From positions 1 to 32,620 of the forward strand of contig DATDFS010000061.1 in NCBI GenBank assembly GCA_036522495.1: a stretch of DNA of 32,620 nt. The letters run 5' to 3'. The DNA is from Nitrososphaera_A sp036522495 (lineage in GTDB: Archaea > Thermoproteota > Nitrososphaeria > Nitrososphaerales > Nitrososphaeraceae). This document shows positions 7,725 to 16,876 of the stretch, in pieces; position 1 is the first letter of the stretch; each line of letters opens with the position of its first letter. The translations under genes were made by a program, and so were the position numbers. Under the pieces are notes generated by a model. The model made no database searches and was not told the DNA's origin. It saw nothing but the letters and a program-made list of their open reading frames with translations.

Positions 7725-8597
7725 TTATTCTGCTGATAAATCCCAGTAGTTGGCATCTTTAAATTCTTCTTTGGGTTTCCCTAAAGACTTCCATTCTCTA
7801 AATGATTTTGAATATAGCTTAACATTCTTTACTCCTGCCAATTTTAATGCATAGTATGTTAAGCCAGATAATGTTCCAACACTGCCACAATATGTGATGA
7901 CTTCAGCGTCAGCTGGGATTCCTCTGTTTTCAACAAATCTTTTTATTTCTTCAGGCTTGCGTAATATACTACCGTTGATGGATCCTACCATAGTATATGG
8001 AATATTTTTAGCACCAGGAATATGCTCAGTCAAAAAATTCAATCGCTCTCTAGAATCTACCAATATTTTATTAGGCTGTTCCTTTGCAGTCTCAACATAA
8101 GATGCATCCGCATGAATATCGCAATTTATATTTAGCGAATGTTGTATTCTTGGAAAAGTGTTGATCTTCTTATCAGTTTCCAATCCTAAACTCTTCCAAT
8201 GACTAAATGTTACTTCCAGCAGTGCAGTATTTGTATGGCCAACATACTGAAAAGTCCAAGCGACTCGAGCTGCTAGCGCACCAAATGTGTCATCATAAAT
8301 GACGACTGGCATTTTATCCGATATCCCTAGATTCTCCAGAATATCCACTATTCCAGACGGCGTGTCTTTTCCTAATAGCACCGCAAGTGGCAGCGAAACT
8401 GCAGTTGGAATGTGTTCCTGTTGGTAATCTTCCGCTTTACGCACGTCTACTACGCGGATCGCTTTTTTTCTCATCAATGTTCGTAAGGTATCAGTATCAC
8501 AGATAATGGGGAGTCTAAAATTATTATTATCATCCATATTTTTTATTTTTGGGATATCTATCTTTTTGTCTTCCAGTTTAGTTTTCACGCTGCACAT
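7725..8597 (-). CDS. Tandem-domain rhodanese (thiosulfate/3-mercaptopyruvate sulfurtransferase)
   Basis: A 290-residue protein with two rhodanese domains (about residues 30-140 and 160-275). The C-terminal domain has the catalytic Cys237 in the loop YCGSVGT, preceded by the typical LVDSRERLNFLTEHIPGA segment. The N-terminal domain has Asp102 at the matching place (VIYDDTFG) and is the usual inactive structural copy. Such enzymes move sulfane sulfur from thiosulfate or mercaptopyruvate to thiol acceptors. Its ATG (8595-8597) lies inside the last codons of the siroheme reductase gene (13-base overlap), implying translational coupling. This supports a shared role in sulfur assimilation or handling of the sulfide made by the upstream enzyme. 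The six-residue loop decides donor preference and is not a standard CRxGxR/T type, so the donor is left open. Confidence 0.88.
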   Translation of the reverse strand: MCSVKTKLEDKKIDIPKIKNMDDNNNFRLPIICDTDTLRTLMRKKAIRVVDVRKAEDYQQEHIPTAVSLPLAVLLGKDTPSGIVDILENLGISDKMPVVIYDDTFGALAARVAWTFQYVGHTNTALLEVTFSHWKSLGLETDKKINTFPRIQHSLNINCDIHADASYVETAKEQPNKILVDSRERLNFLTEHIPGAKNIPYTMVGSINGSILRKPEEIKRFVENRGIPADAEVITYCGSVGTLSGLTYYALKLAGVKNVKLYSKSFREWKSLGKPKEEFKDANYWDLSAE

Positions 8598-10423
8598 TCT
8601 CCTCTGGCTGTCTTTGCACTAAATTTAATATCAGTACCATAATCTCTGTATGATTCTGGATCTCGCTCTATTGGAGGTAACTGCGTAAGTGGAGTGAGTG
8701 TTGCTTTGATATTTTCAATACACTTTATGCTGCCTGTTCCGTCGCCCTTTACAATTTTATTAATCCACTGCTTCAGTGTTTCTGTCCCAGATCTTTCCTG
8801 TTTGTATATTTCAATTATCTTACAAATTGTATCGATGACACGCTTTGCTGGTACACGCATTATTGCCTTGCCTAATTCCCCCTGTTCTTCTGCGCTTCCA
8901 CCGAATAGCATTGTATATGTTGGAGCCATTGCAGTTCCCATTCTTGATGCACCACCAAAGAATCCAATCGTAGCAATTTCGTGCTGTCCACATGAGTTTG
9001 GACAACCACTGATCTTGATCGTTGAATCTCTAAGACTATCGTCAGTATCGAGTCCTAATTCCAAGAATTTGTGCTGCACCTCTTTTGCCAGTCTATGGGA
9101 GTTTGTGATAGCCAGATTGCATGAGGTAGTTCCAGAACATCCAACCACTGATGCAATTGTTAATGCCCCAGGGTTTGCCAAACCAATAGATGCTAGTCTG
9201 TCGTAAAACTCATGTAAGTCATTCTCCTTTACAAAACGGATGGCAAAGTTCTGTTGTGGCGTGTTTCTCGCAGTACCTTCTACAGAGAAGTCACGGATCG
9301 CTCCTGCTAATACTCGAAGCTGATTTGCTGTAATATCACCTGCTCCGAGCGTTACAAATACTGTAAAGTAGCCTCCCTGTTTTTGTGGGACAGCATTAGT
9401 ATGTAACCATCTTTCATAATCCGAGATTTCCGTAGTAGCCTGTTCATTTAAAATGGGCAGTTTTATCATTGTATCTTCTGTTTTTGGTAATTGTCTAGTT
9501 TCTTCTTCTGCCCTGATATCAAAAAGTTTTGCTGTAGAGGCTGCGGTCGTCATCTGAACTATTGAGCGCTCTTTGAATATCATCTTTTGGAATTTATCCC
9601 AGCCCATTTCATGAACTAAATAGCGCATCCTGTTTCTAGCCATATTTTCACGGTTGCCATGTCTGTCAAACAGTCTAATTGTGGCCATGCTTGTTGAAAG
9701 CAGTTTATTCTCTGGTGTAAAGTCCTCCAATAAATGACCTATAAATGAGGCTGCACCAAGACCGCCGCCAAGATAAATCTTGAAGCCTCTTTCTCCATCC
9801 TTGGTCACAGGTATCAAACCGATATCTGCAATTCTTACTAACCCATGTCTATTGCAACAACCAAAATTAATTTTAAACTTGCGTGGAAGGTTCTGACACA
9901 TCGGATTTCTGATAAAGAATCGTGCAATTGCTTTGGCATAGGGAGTAGCATCAAATGCTTCTTCTTGACAGACACCAGCAAAGTGGCTGCACATTACATT
10001 CCTAACTGTGTTGCCACAGGCTTCTCTTGTAGTGAGACCTACTTCAACCAGGCCTCTCATCACCTCGCTCACATCTTCCAGTTGTACCCAGTGAAGCTGA
10101 ATGTTCTGGCGAGTGGAGACATGAGCCGAGCCGATCGAGAATGCCTCAGACAAACTTGCAATCGTCTCAAGCTGTTCTGGACTAATTTCACCACTCGGAA
10201 TTTTGATTCTAACCATGCTATAATTCATCTGCAGTCTAGAACCATAGGCACCATGCTGTAATCTGAAACGGCGAAAGTCATCTTCAGATAACCTGCCTTG
10301 TCTGAAAAGTCTAACCTTCTGAGCGAAAGACTCAGATTCCTCCTCTCTACCCCATTTAGGATTAGGCTTTGGAAACGGAACGTTCTTCTGTTTAGAACTA
10401 ATATTAGTATTAGTCTTCTTCAA
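8585..10423 (-). CDS. Siroheme/4Fe-4S nitrite or sulfite reductase
   Basis: A 612-residue protein with two ferredoxin-like half-domains and two siroheme/4Fe-4S domains. The cluster ligands are Cys429 and Cys435 (CSGTTSC) and Cys474 and Cys478 (CPNSC), the family's C-x5-C...C-x3-C. The first half contains the siroheme-binding STRQNIQLHW region (about 103-112). It carries out a six-electron reduction, of nitrite to ammonia or sulfite to sulfide, with ferredoxin as probable donor. Which substrate is used cannot be settled by the cluster motif; the overlapping rhodanese gene favours sulfite. The frame opens at TTG (10421-10423), directly after an in-frame stop three codons upstream, and no ATG occurs before residue 66, so TTG is the likely start. 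It is first in a two-gene operon. Confidence 0.92.
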   Translation of the reverse strand: MKKTNTNISSKQKNVPFPKPNPKWGREEESESFAQKVRLFRQGRLSEDDFRRFRLQHGAYGSRLQMNYSMVRIKIPSGEISPEQLETIASLSEAFSIGSAHVSTRQNIQLHWVQLEDVSEVMRGLVEVGLTTREACGNTVRNVMCSHFAGVCQEEAFDATPYAKAIARFFIRNPMCQNLPRKFKINFGCCNRHGLVRIADIGLIPVTKDGERGFKIYLGGGLGAASFIGHLLEDFTPENKLLSTSMATIRLFDRHGNRENMARNRMRYLVHEMGWDKFQKMIFKERSIVQMTTAASTAKLFDIRAEEETRQLPKTEDTMIKLPILNEQATTEISDYERWLHTNAVPQKQGGYFTVFVTLGAGDITANQLRVLAGAIRDFSVEGTARNTPQQNFAIRFVKENDLHEFYDRLASIGLANPGALTIASVVGCSGTTSCNLAITNSHRLAKEVQHKFLELGLDTDDSLRDSTIKISGCPNSCGQHEIATIGFFGGASRMGTAMAPTYTMLFGGSAEEQGELGKAIMRVPAKRVIDTICKIIEIYKQERSGTETLKQWINKIVKGDGTGSIKCIENIKATLTPLTQLPPIERDPESYRDYGTDIKFSAKTARGECAA

Positions 10424-11180
10424 TATGATCTATTCCGGAAAAAGAAACCATATATCTCTTGTGGAAACAGGATGTATTGGTACCTCCATATGAAAATAGC
10501 GGCAAAAAATTACACGGATACCAATCTATTTCGTGATATGAAATTACAACAATCCTAACTACAATTATCTTGCTTTTAAAGTAAAAAGATAGACAAGATT
10601 ATCATCTTTAACTTATAAATTGTTGAATATCGCATCCGCTGAGGATAGGTAATTTTCAAATTGTCATTCTTTTATGAGTGAGTCCTAAATGATTCGATGA
10701 CTAATAGATCAATAGGTCTAAGATAGGAGCCTATTCTAAGCCAACCAACACCCATTATCAGATCGATTTTTAGATACCACCGGGCTGCTATTCTCTTCCA
10801 GGAATATGATCAGCCTCCATACCCATATGCAAAGAAAACAACTGAATAGGTAAATGAAAATAATCTTGGAAAATAGACCATAGAATATCAAAACATAAAG
10901 TTAGGAACCATAGTTGATAAGGCTAACTCAGAATATTTTAACAATGACAATAATAACATTTTGACAGGTTATACGGGGACATCACTCAATATGTAATATC
11001 TAATATTTTAAACAAAACGCAACATGTAGCTTTAAATTGTTGACTTATTGAATTAAATATACTCTTTATTTAGATTTTGCAAAAAAATTATCACTTCTGT
11101 TTGACCTATCTACATGAGATAAACATTGTAATGTTTTTATTTCAATAGTAAACTCTCAGAATGCAAGAATACATACTGAT
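10424..11180. other. Long intergenic region, possible unrecognised relic
   Basis: About 750 AT-rich bases between the reductase promoter and the 3' end of the Trm56 gene. On the plus strand around 10790-11000 one frame is protein-like but broken by two stops (pieces such as TIEYQNIKLGTIVDKANSEY); I cannot assign it to a family. Nothing else is evident. Confidence 0.35.
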
Positions 11181-11729
11181 TTATATAGTGCTGTTATTGT
11201 TATGTATCTCCTTAACCATCTTGCCTTTCCCCATAGGAATAATTTTGAGTTTTGCTCCACTGAAGTCCTTTTTCAATTGTTTACCATTGAAAATTCTGTC
11301 TAAGAATATTGCTAATGCGGCAATTTCCGAATGTGGCTGATTTCCGATCGCGACATTATAGTCCGCAAGGTCATATGTTTCTCTTGGAACCTTTTCTGCA
11401 CCAATAATTACAAGAACCTTGTCCTTTTTTTGTACTTGACTTATAGTATCATCTATATTGATACCATACATGGTCAAAAGGACTACTTTTCCACCCTCTT
11501 TCTTCCAGTTCTTAACCACCTTTCTCCAATCTTCAATAATTTCAATGGCAAAATCATACTTGCCTCCCCATCTTTTAGCGATCTCTTCTAAGGTTTCTTT
11601 TATAGAGTTGTCTACTTCTGTCATGTAGATTTTGTCACTACCAAATGCTCTAGAGACCAAGGCTGCATGTGTAGTTATACGATCATCTCGCACCGACCTA
11701 TGTCCTATTCTAAGAACTTCTACTTTCAT
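11181..11729 (-). CDS. trm56: tRNA (cytidine(56)-2'-O)-methyltransferase, aTrm56
   Basis: A 182-residue SPOUT-class methyltransferase specific to archaea, which puts a 2'-O-methyl on C56 in the T-loop of tRNAs. The sequence shows the diagnostic opening VLRIGHRSVRDDRITTHAAL with VSRAFG, the AdoMet-knot region VLVIIGAEKVPRETYDLADY, and the closing GNQPHSEIAALAIFLDRI, all characteristic of this family. Length agrees with the family core. The start codon lies inside the 3' end of hflX (20-base overlap, 11710-11729), so the two are almost certainly co-transcribed and translationally coupled. AdoMet and tRNA binding are inferred from the family. Confidence 0.95.
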   Translation of the reverse strand: MKVEVLRIGHRSVRDDRITTHAALVSRAFGSDKIYMTEVDNSIKETLEEIAKRWGGKYDFAIEIIEDWRKVVKNWKKEGGKVVLLTMYGINIDDTISQVQKKDKVLVIIGAEKVPRETYDLADYNVAIGNQPHSEIAALAIFLDRIFNGKQLKKDFSGAKLKIIPMGKGKMVKEIHNNNSTI

Positions 11730-12846
11730 TCGTTTCCTCTAGACTCACTGGCTCTTCTGCTGTTTGCTCCTCATCAGGAAAAACTAGTAATGATATTAAA
11801 TTCTTTAGCTGAGTAATGTTGAATCCAGTCTTTGCAGAGACGGGCAAAATGTGTTTTTTAGAGTCTGGAATGCCTAAATATTCAGATTTATCAAATGCAT
11901 CATCGATACTAATCAAATCTACCTTGTTTAGTACATAGAGGACCTTTGTCATTGGTACTCCAAGCTCATTCATTATATGAATACAGCTGTCTAATTTTCT
12001 CCCGATCTCTTCTATTGACTGGCTTATATCGAGTACAAGCAAGATAAGATTAGAGTGGGTTAGCTCATGAAGTGTGGATTTAAAAGCATCAATCATATAG
12101 GGTGGAAGCTTACTTATGAAACCTACAGTATCTGAGACGAGAACTTTCCTGGTGTTGAATTTCATTGCACGGGTGAACGTAGATAATGTCGTAAATAGTC
12201 CTTGTCCTGCATTTTTTGATTCCCCTGTCAAAGTATTGAATAGAGTTGTTTTTCCTGCAGAGGTATAGCCGGCAATCGAAATGATAGACAGACCTGCTTT
12301 TGAGCGTTGAACTCTATGGAGATCTCTTCTTTTCTCTTCTCTTTCCAATTTTTTCTTTAGAACTGCTGCACGTTTATTTATATCGAGATAGTAAATATCG
12401 GCATCGTATTTCCCCATGCCAAAAAACCCTGGTTGCTCACCTATTTTTGCAAGCCTTACTTTTTCTCGTGCTCTAACCATATCATATCGAAGCTGTGCAA
12501 GTTTGATCTGAATTCTGGATTCTGCGGTACTTGCTCTTCGTTCGAAAATCTCTAAAATCAACCGCTCCCTATCAATAATTTCAACCTGACAGAGCGACGC
12601 TAGATTATATTGTTGGGTTGGCTTTAATACCTCATCGAAAATAATTACTTCTGGTTCTAATTGTTTAACTAATTCTTTTACCTCTTCTGCCTTTCCTCTG
12701 CCAATACCATATCTTGATTGTGTAATATGACGTTGTTTCACTATTCTCTCAACAGAATACCCTACTGTATCTGCAAGAGAAGTTGCTTCTTTTATTGCTT
12801 CCTCAAAAGGATATGTGATCAAGATAGCCTTCCTTAGACATGACAT
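11710..12846 (-). CDS. hflX: Ribosome-associated GTPase HflX
   Basis: A 378-residue GTPase with the HflX arrangement: an N-terminal HflX domain (about 1-110, including GIGRGKAEEV), a helical linker (LAQLRYDMVRAREKV), then the G domain. G-motifs are GYTSAGKT (193-200), the switch Thr residues 219-220, DTVGF (239-243), NKVD (307-310) and SAK (337-339). HflX binds the large ribosomal subunit and acts in ribosome recycling or rescue under stress. The linker glycine motif is GEQPGFFGMG rather than the bacterial GxGExxLExDRR form, as in archaeal members. It sits six bases after mbf1 and overlaps trm56, making a translation-related operon of three genes. Confidence 0.95.
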   Translation of the reverse strand: MSCLRKAILITYPFEEAIKEATSLADTVGYSVERIVKQRHITQSRYGIGRGKAEEVKELVKQLEPEVIIFDEVLKPTQQYNLASLCQVEIIDRERLILEIFERRASTAESRIQIKLAQLRYDMVRAREKVRLAKIGEQPGFFGMGKYDADIYYLDINKRAAVLKKKLEREEKRRDLHRVQRSKAGLSIISIAGYTSAGKTTLFNTLTGESKNAGQGLFTTLSTFTRAMKFNTRKVLVSDTVGFISKLPPYMIDAFKSTLHELTHSNLILLVLDISQSIEEIGRKLDSCIHIMNELGVPMTKVLYVLNKVDLISIDDAFDKSEYLGIPDSKKHILPVSAKTGFNITQLKNLISLLVFPDEEQTAEEPVSLEETNESRSS

Positions 12847-12852
12847 CTACTA

Positions 12853-13263
12853 TCATTCCTCTTCAATACTTACGTACAATTTGATTCCTAGAAACCTTTC
12901 TAATTTTTTAGCCAATATTTCATCAGGCTTTAATGCACCTGTTTCAAATTTTCTTAATAGCATTGCCTTTTCATTCATTTGTGTCCCTAGTTGTTCATGT
13001 GTAAAACCTTTTTTCATACGCGCTTGCCTAATTAATGTTGCAAATTCTGGACTGAGTATTGTATCATCCGTCATCTTGATCTTTGTATTAGTTTTCTTTG
13101 GAGTAGGTGTAGCACTAGCTCTCTTTTTAGTAGTTACAGTTGGTACATATGGCTTTCCACGTTTTGAACATGGCATACAAACATTGAATATTGTACTGTC
13201 AATCAAAACCGTTTTTTTCCCATCTGTTACCCGACGACCACATAGCTCACAAAACGAAGGCAT
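12853..13263 (-). CDS. mbf1: Multiprotein bridging factor 1 (zinc ribbon + Cro/C1 HTH)
   Basis: A 136-residue protein with the archaeal MBF1 layout. An N-terminal zinc ribbon has Cys5, Cys8, Cys29 and Cys32 (FCELCGRRV ... NVCMPC), a basic, flexible linker (about 36-70) contains TKKRASATPTPKK, and a helix-turn-helix (about 75-130) reads LIRQARMKKGFTHEQLG with the KFETGALKPDE turn. Archaeal MBF1 is found on ribosomes and was first named as a bridge between activators and TBP; in archaea a translation role is more likely. It is the first gene of the mbf1-hflX-trm56 set, with six bases to hflX, and shares an upstream region of 273 bases with the divergent PUA gene. Confidence 0.95.
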   Translation of the reverse strand: MPSFCELCGRRVTDGKKTVLIDSTIFNVCMPCSKRGKPYVPTVTTKKRASATPTPKKTNTKIKMTDDTILSPEFATLIRQARMKKGFTHEQLGTQMNEKAMLLRKFETGALKPDEILAKKLERFLGIKLYVSIEEE

Positions 13264-13536
13264 CTAACGTATTTTTAATTGTTGTAAATTTAGGCTTTTC
13301 TAAGTTGTTAAGTAATCATTTGAGTCACTATTTTAGAGATGAGGAGCAAGAGCATCGGATAACCGAATCTTTGGCTTACATAGTTGAAAATTCAACAAAA
13401 AGCTATAGAACGTGTATAGAATTCTTCCAATATATTGTGTTCTTTGTAATAATAATCGTAATACTCCTTATTTAGTTATAATTTTAGCACATAGATGCGA
13501 GTTTACACAATTTTATGTGAGTATTTCAATTAACTC

Positions 13537-14022
13537 ATGATGAAACCTTTACCGTTGAACGCTAAGGATAAAATATATTGTCATATTGATGCTATTTTTG
13601 GAGTTGGAATTTCTGATATCCTTCCAGAAGAATGTCTTCAGTTTGAATATTCAAGAAGGACGGGACGGATTAAAAACATCAGTATCGGAAGTCGTTTGGT
13701 TGCAACACTGCGGACTGATGGGGGGCTTGCTCTAACACTATTCGGAGCATCAGAATTATTGAAGAACAAGCAATTTAAAGAGAATTGTGTTATTCCATCT
13801 GATGAAGCAGTACCATTCGTCAGTGAGGGTAGATCTTTATTCTGTAAACACGTAGAATGGTGTGGCTCAAATGTCAAAGTTGGATCGGATGTTGCAATCA
13901 TTGATAAAAATGATAGGGTTATAGCAATAGGCAGATCGCTATTTGGATCCAAAAGGATGAAAGAATATCACAAAGGAGTTGCTGTCAAGGTTAGAGAAGG
14001 AATAAAAAGCCGAGTAAAATAA
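13537..14022 (+). CDS. PUA-domain RNA-binding protein
   Basis: A 161-residue protein whose C-terminal half (about 75-155) is a PUA domain: VPFVSEGRSLFCKHVE, GSDVAIIDKNDRVIAIGRSL and the final GVAVKVREG strand. The N-terminal half (about 1-70) contains a DILPEECLQFEYSRRTGRIKNI segment seen in small archaeal PUA proteins related to the C-terminal part of archaeosine transglycosylase and pseudouridine synthases. No catalytic domain is present, so it is probably an RNA-binding accessory factor. ATG 13537 and ATG 13540 are both possible starts. It is followed ten bases later by the NAC gene, a conserved pairing with translation functions. Confidence 0.88.
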   Translation: MMKPLPLNAKDKIYCHIDAIFGVGISDILPEECLQFEYSRRTGRIKNISIGSRLVATLRTDGGLALTLFGASELLKNKQFKENCVIPSDEAVPFVSEGRSLFCKHVEWCGSNVKVGSDVAIIDKNDRVIAIGRSLFGSKRMKEYHKGVAVKVREGIKSRVK

Positions 14023-14032
14023 TAATAACGAC

Positions 14033-14371
14033 ATGATGCGTGGCGGTAACCGCGAGATGAGACGTATGCTGGATAAGATGGGACTCGAAATGAAAGACTT
14101 AGGTAGCATTGAAGAGGTAATTATCAAAACAGAGACTAAGGAACTTTATCTTATAAAGCCGCAAGTAGTAGAAATGAAAGGAAAAGACAGTACTATTTTT
14201 CAGGTGGTAGCCACAAATATCGAAGAGAAGCAGAGAGATACGCCTCTATTTAAGGAAGAAGACATCATCCTTGTTATGCAACAGGCAAATGCTTCAAAAG
14301 AGAGAGCAATTCAGGCATTAAGTGAATCCAAAGGTGATATGGCTCAAGCAATTTTAAGCCTTACAACATAA
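14033..14371 (+). CDS. nac: Archaeal nascent polypeptide-associated complex protein (NAC alpha)
   Basis: A 112-residue protein with an N-terminal basic segment (MMRGGNREMRRMLDKMGLEM) typical for ribosome contact, the NAC beta-barrel domain (about 25-65, VIIKTETKELYLIKPQVVEM), and a C-terminal UBA domain (about 75-112, DIILVMQQANASKERAIQAL ... GDMAQAILSL). Archaeal NAC forms a homodimer at the ribosome exit tunnel and shields nascent chains. Two consecutive ATG codons (14033, 14036) can serve as start. It lies ten bases after the PUA gene and is the last gene before a 1.5 kb stretch of relics. Confidence 0.96.
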   Translation: MMRGGNREMRRMLDKMGLEMKDLGSIEEVIIKTETKELYLIKPQVVEMKGKDSTIFQVVATNIEEKQRDTPLFKEEDIILVMQQANASKERAIQALSESKGDMAQAILSLTT

Positions 14372-14700
14372 TCGAATGAAAATATTCGCTAGCTAGGAGT
14401 TAAATTCAATCACTATTTAGATTCATGCAGTAGTCTAATTATCTAATACAAGTGTTTACCAATGTTGCAATAAAATGTCTTTATAATAGAATATTTACCA
14501 TGTTTGATTTTATTGTCATTGTCTTTATCTGAAATCACTTTATGGTGGACATCTTTATAATGCATCAAATTCTGATAATTAGCAGCTATTGGTAAATTTG
14601 TAGAGTGCTTTGTATCATATATCCAAATAACTTCAACAGTAATATGTTCGTCAAGTTGAAAAAGTAATTGACATCAAAAAAGTAAATACCGAACTAATGA
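14372..14700. other. No gene recognised
   Basis: AT-rich 330-base stretch following nac. No open frame of note, repeat or RNA gene could be recognised on either strand. Confidence 0.4.
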
Positions 14701-14708
14701 TTCAATCA

Positions 14709-15570
14709 TGGTTAGGAGCAGCAAGGAAAATCAGATAAAAAAGACATTATTGGGTTTTTGTACTAATACCTTTAGCCGTGGATCATATTTCCCGGGTATG
14801 GGATTTATGGTATGCGGATCTTAGGTAAAGAAAGAATGATAATAGAGATAAGAGGAAAGGCAACTCTCCTGTTGCAGTCTCATGTGTAGTCATAAGCCCA
14901 AACAAAAATTCATTTGGCTTGGGGGCACCAGCGCATCCAGATTACAGACGTAGCAAAATTGCAACACATCTAATATAAAAGATGTTGCACTACGGAAAGA
15001 AACAGTGAGCCAAAGGAGCATCTGCAATCGTCGCAATTAATAATATTGCTTCGCAACTTATTCTTGAAAATGGTTTTAAGATTATCTAAGCGGGACTTTA
15101 GTGCTACTTATAAGCCAACCACACAAGAAGAATGGACACAAGATGCATCTTTTAAAAATGTAGATGATATATGTGATTATTTGTTCTAAAATTTACAATT
15201 TATCAAGAATATGATATGTAAATGCTTGATGGTAACTTGGCTATAATACACTAGTAGATTTTGTTAAAGAACTAAGACTGATCATGATAGGTAATCCCTT
15301 TACTGTTGGTGTTGTATTGTGAAATTCTGATTGGAATAGAAGAGGTGTTTTGCAGATAGCTTATTAGATTCATCTTCCAAGGTTAAAGTGCAAAATCTGG
15401 ATTCTTTTATTACAATCTTCATTTGACATCAACAAATCGAAAATACTCTGATCATCCTATACAATAAGCAATTACAAATTCTAGCATCCCACGACGAACA
15501 GATACCATCAGTTAAAGTTTTAATGTTGAAGAACCAGAGCAGTTTTCTCGGATCCTAGAATTATCTAGCG
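14709..15570 (+). pseudogene. GNAT-family N-acetyltransferase, heavily decayed
   Basis: The plus strand holds successive pieces of one protein in shifting frames with many stops. They are FCTNTFSRGSYFPGMG and, one frame away, ISRVWDLWYADLR (14755-14825); then NSPVAVSCVVISPNKNSFGL and APAHPDYRRSKIATHLI, the GNAT acetyl-CoA loop (R/Q-x-x-G/K-x-A). After a TAA come KMLHYGKKQ, TGA, AKGASAIVAINNIASQLILE and NGFKII (to about 15090), the classic GNAT end. Coding-like pieces go on (LVDFVKELRLIMIGNP, SDWNRRGVLQIAY, VEEPEQFSRILEL) to about 15570, so the protein probably had a second, longer C-terminal half. At least six disabling changes are visible. Confidence 0.7.
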
Positions 15571-15900
15571 AATTTCCATCAATATTTATGGTCTTATCAC
15601 GGACACTTCACTTTATGAAATCCATTTATCCTTTTTGCTTAGACCTCTGTAGATCAGTGAATAATTTTTGATAACGGTTAAACGAACTAATACTTTGTTA
15701 AGTCTTTGAAATACATTGATAGGTACGTACTTCACTTTTTGAAAAATGGGATCTATAATGTTCCGATATAAGAAGTTGACAATACTCCAGAAGCCAATTT
15801 AAAATCAACAGATTCTATTTCAAGAAGATATATGATGTTATGATTAAGCAGACCTTTGAGGATAGAATTTTATAACTGTGTAAATTGGCAGATATAGACT
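15571..15900. other. No gene recognised
   Basis: 330 bases between the acetyltransferase relic and the small ORF at 15901. A minus-strand piece reading VFQRLNKVLVRLTVIKNYSL is coding-like but short and unassigned. No promoter can be set with confidence. Confidence 0.35.
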
Positions 15901-16065
15901 ATGAGCAGCGGTAGCAAATTTAATTTCGCCTTGTCTGAGCCTGAATGGCAAATAATTCTAGACTCTCTCAGTAATACAATATTCAATAAGGATATTACAG
16001 AAGAATCTAGAAAGAAGGCAAAAGAATTATTTATAAAGTTGCAGAAAGAACTTCCAAAAACATGA
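15901..16065 (+). CDS. Small hypothetical protein (54 residues)
   Basis: An open frame from ATG 15901 to TGA 16065 encodes a 54-residue charged, soluble protein beginning MSSGSKFNFALSEPEWQIIL and ending in an amphipathic Lys/Glu-rich helix (EESRKKAKELFIKLQKELPK). Composition is like that of a real small helical protein, in contrast to the broken sequence upstream, and the codon use matches neighbouring genes. No family is recognised. Its stop overlaps the start of a 20-residue hydrophobic ORF (ATGA at 16062-16065), which suggests translational coupling. Function unknown; existence moderately supported. Confidence 0.55.
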   Translation: MSSGSKFNFALSEPEWQIILDSLSNTIFNKDITEESRKKAKELFIKLQKELPKT

Positions 16066-16124
16066 ATTATATTATTAGGGTATTATTTGCTATCATCATC
16101 ACAATTTTTATAGGATTTTTATAG
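16062..16124 (+). CDS. Possible 20-residue single-helix membrane peptide
   Basis: ATG overlaps the stop of the preceding ORF (ATGA), and the frame encodes MNYIIRVLFAIIITIFIGFL before TAG: one near-perfect hydrophobic helix with an Arg near the N-terminus. The coupled start and uniform hydrophobicity are suggestive, but AT-rich DNA easily yields Ile/Phe/Leu codons, so this could be chance. Confidence 0.3.
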   Translation: MNYIIRVLFAIIITIFIGFL

Positions 16125-16220
16125 AAAGGTCAAATCGAAGGGGTCAATGGTATATTAGTTAATAATATCTTTAAGTAGAATATATACATAGTGTCGATGA
16201 ATATTGCAAGGACCCTTAAG

Positions 16221-16667
16221 TTAAGTTAGATCCACTGCAAAACGTAGTGACCTATATCTATTATAATCATTTAGCAAGATCTTTGCCAAATGCTTTGTAA
16301 TATCAGTAACGCTAAGCAAGCCTGTAATTCTATTATCCTCTTCTAAAACTGCAAGTCGTTTGATTTTGTTTTTTGTCATTACTCTTGAGGCAGTATCTAT
16401 TGAATCGTATGACATGATTGTTATAAGAGGGGACGACATGATTTCTTCTAGTTTGATTCTGCTTGCAGCGATGTTTTTTAGACAGACGCGCTTAACCATA
16501 TCACGTTCAGTAATGATACCATGATGTTGGCCGTTTTTATCTATCACAATTACCGAACCGACCTTCCTCTTCACCATAAGATCAGCAACATCTTGAGCAG
16601 TTTCTCTAGATTCAGTAGTTATTGTAACAATCTCTTTTTCTGACATTATCTCGTTTACTGAGCTCAT
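16221..16667 (-). CDS. CBS-domain pair protein
   Basis: A 148-residue protein made of two CBS domains (about 8-65 and 72-130) forming one Bateman module. Recognisable segments are VADLMVKRKVGSVIVID with HHGIITERDMVKRV in the first, and TASRVMTKNKIKRLAVLEED with ITGLLSVTDITKHLA in the second. Such modules bind adenosyl nucleotides (AMP, ATP, AdoMet) and regulate a partner protein; no effector domain is attached here. It precedes (in minus-strand order, follows) the tRNA gene and a second, longer CBS protein at 17036-17629, to which it may be related by duplication. Ligand and partner are unknown. Confidence 0.92.
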   Translation of the reverse strand: MSSVNEIMSEKEIVTITTESRETAQDVADLMVKRKVGSVIVIDKNGQHHGIITERDMVKRVCLKNIAASRIKLEEIMSSPLITIMSYDSIDTASRVMTKNKIKRLAVLEEDNRITGLLSVTDITKHLAKILLNDYNRYRSLRFAVDLT

Positions 16668-16876
16668 ATATATTTGGGTGACATATCTCTTTTATATTAT
16701 ATCCGTAGTACCATTAACTTATCAATTTAACATTATATCTACACAGCAAATAGAAGTATTTTCTCGTTATTCCCTTATTCCAATTCTAGGTGTATCCCAT
16801 CTAGTATCCAAATTAGATACTAGTAATTGAAATGCGCATTATGTGCAAAGATTTCAATTTCACGGTCGTAATTAGT

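Noticed and set aside
13191..13475. 94-codon plus-strand frame upstream of the PUA gene
   Set aside because: Its first part is antisense to mbf1 and the rest has no recognisable domain; best seen as promoter DNA.
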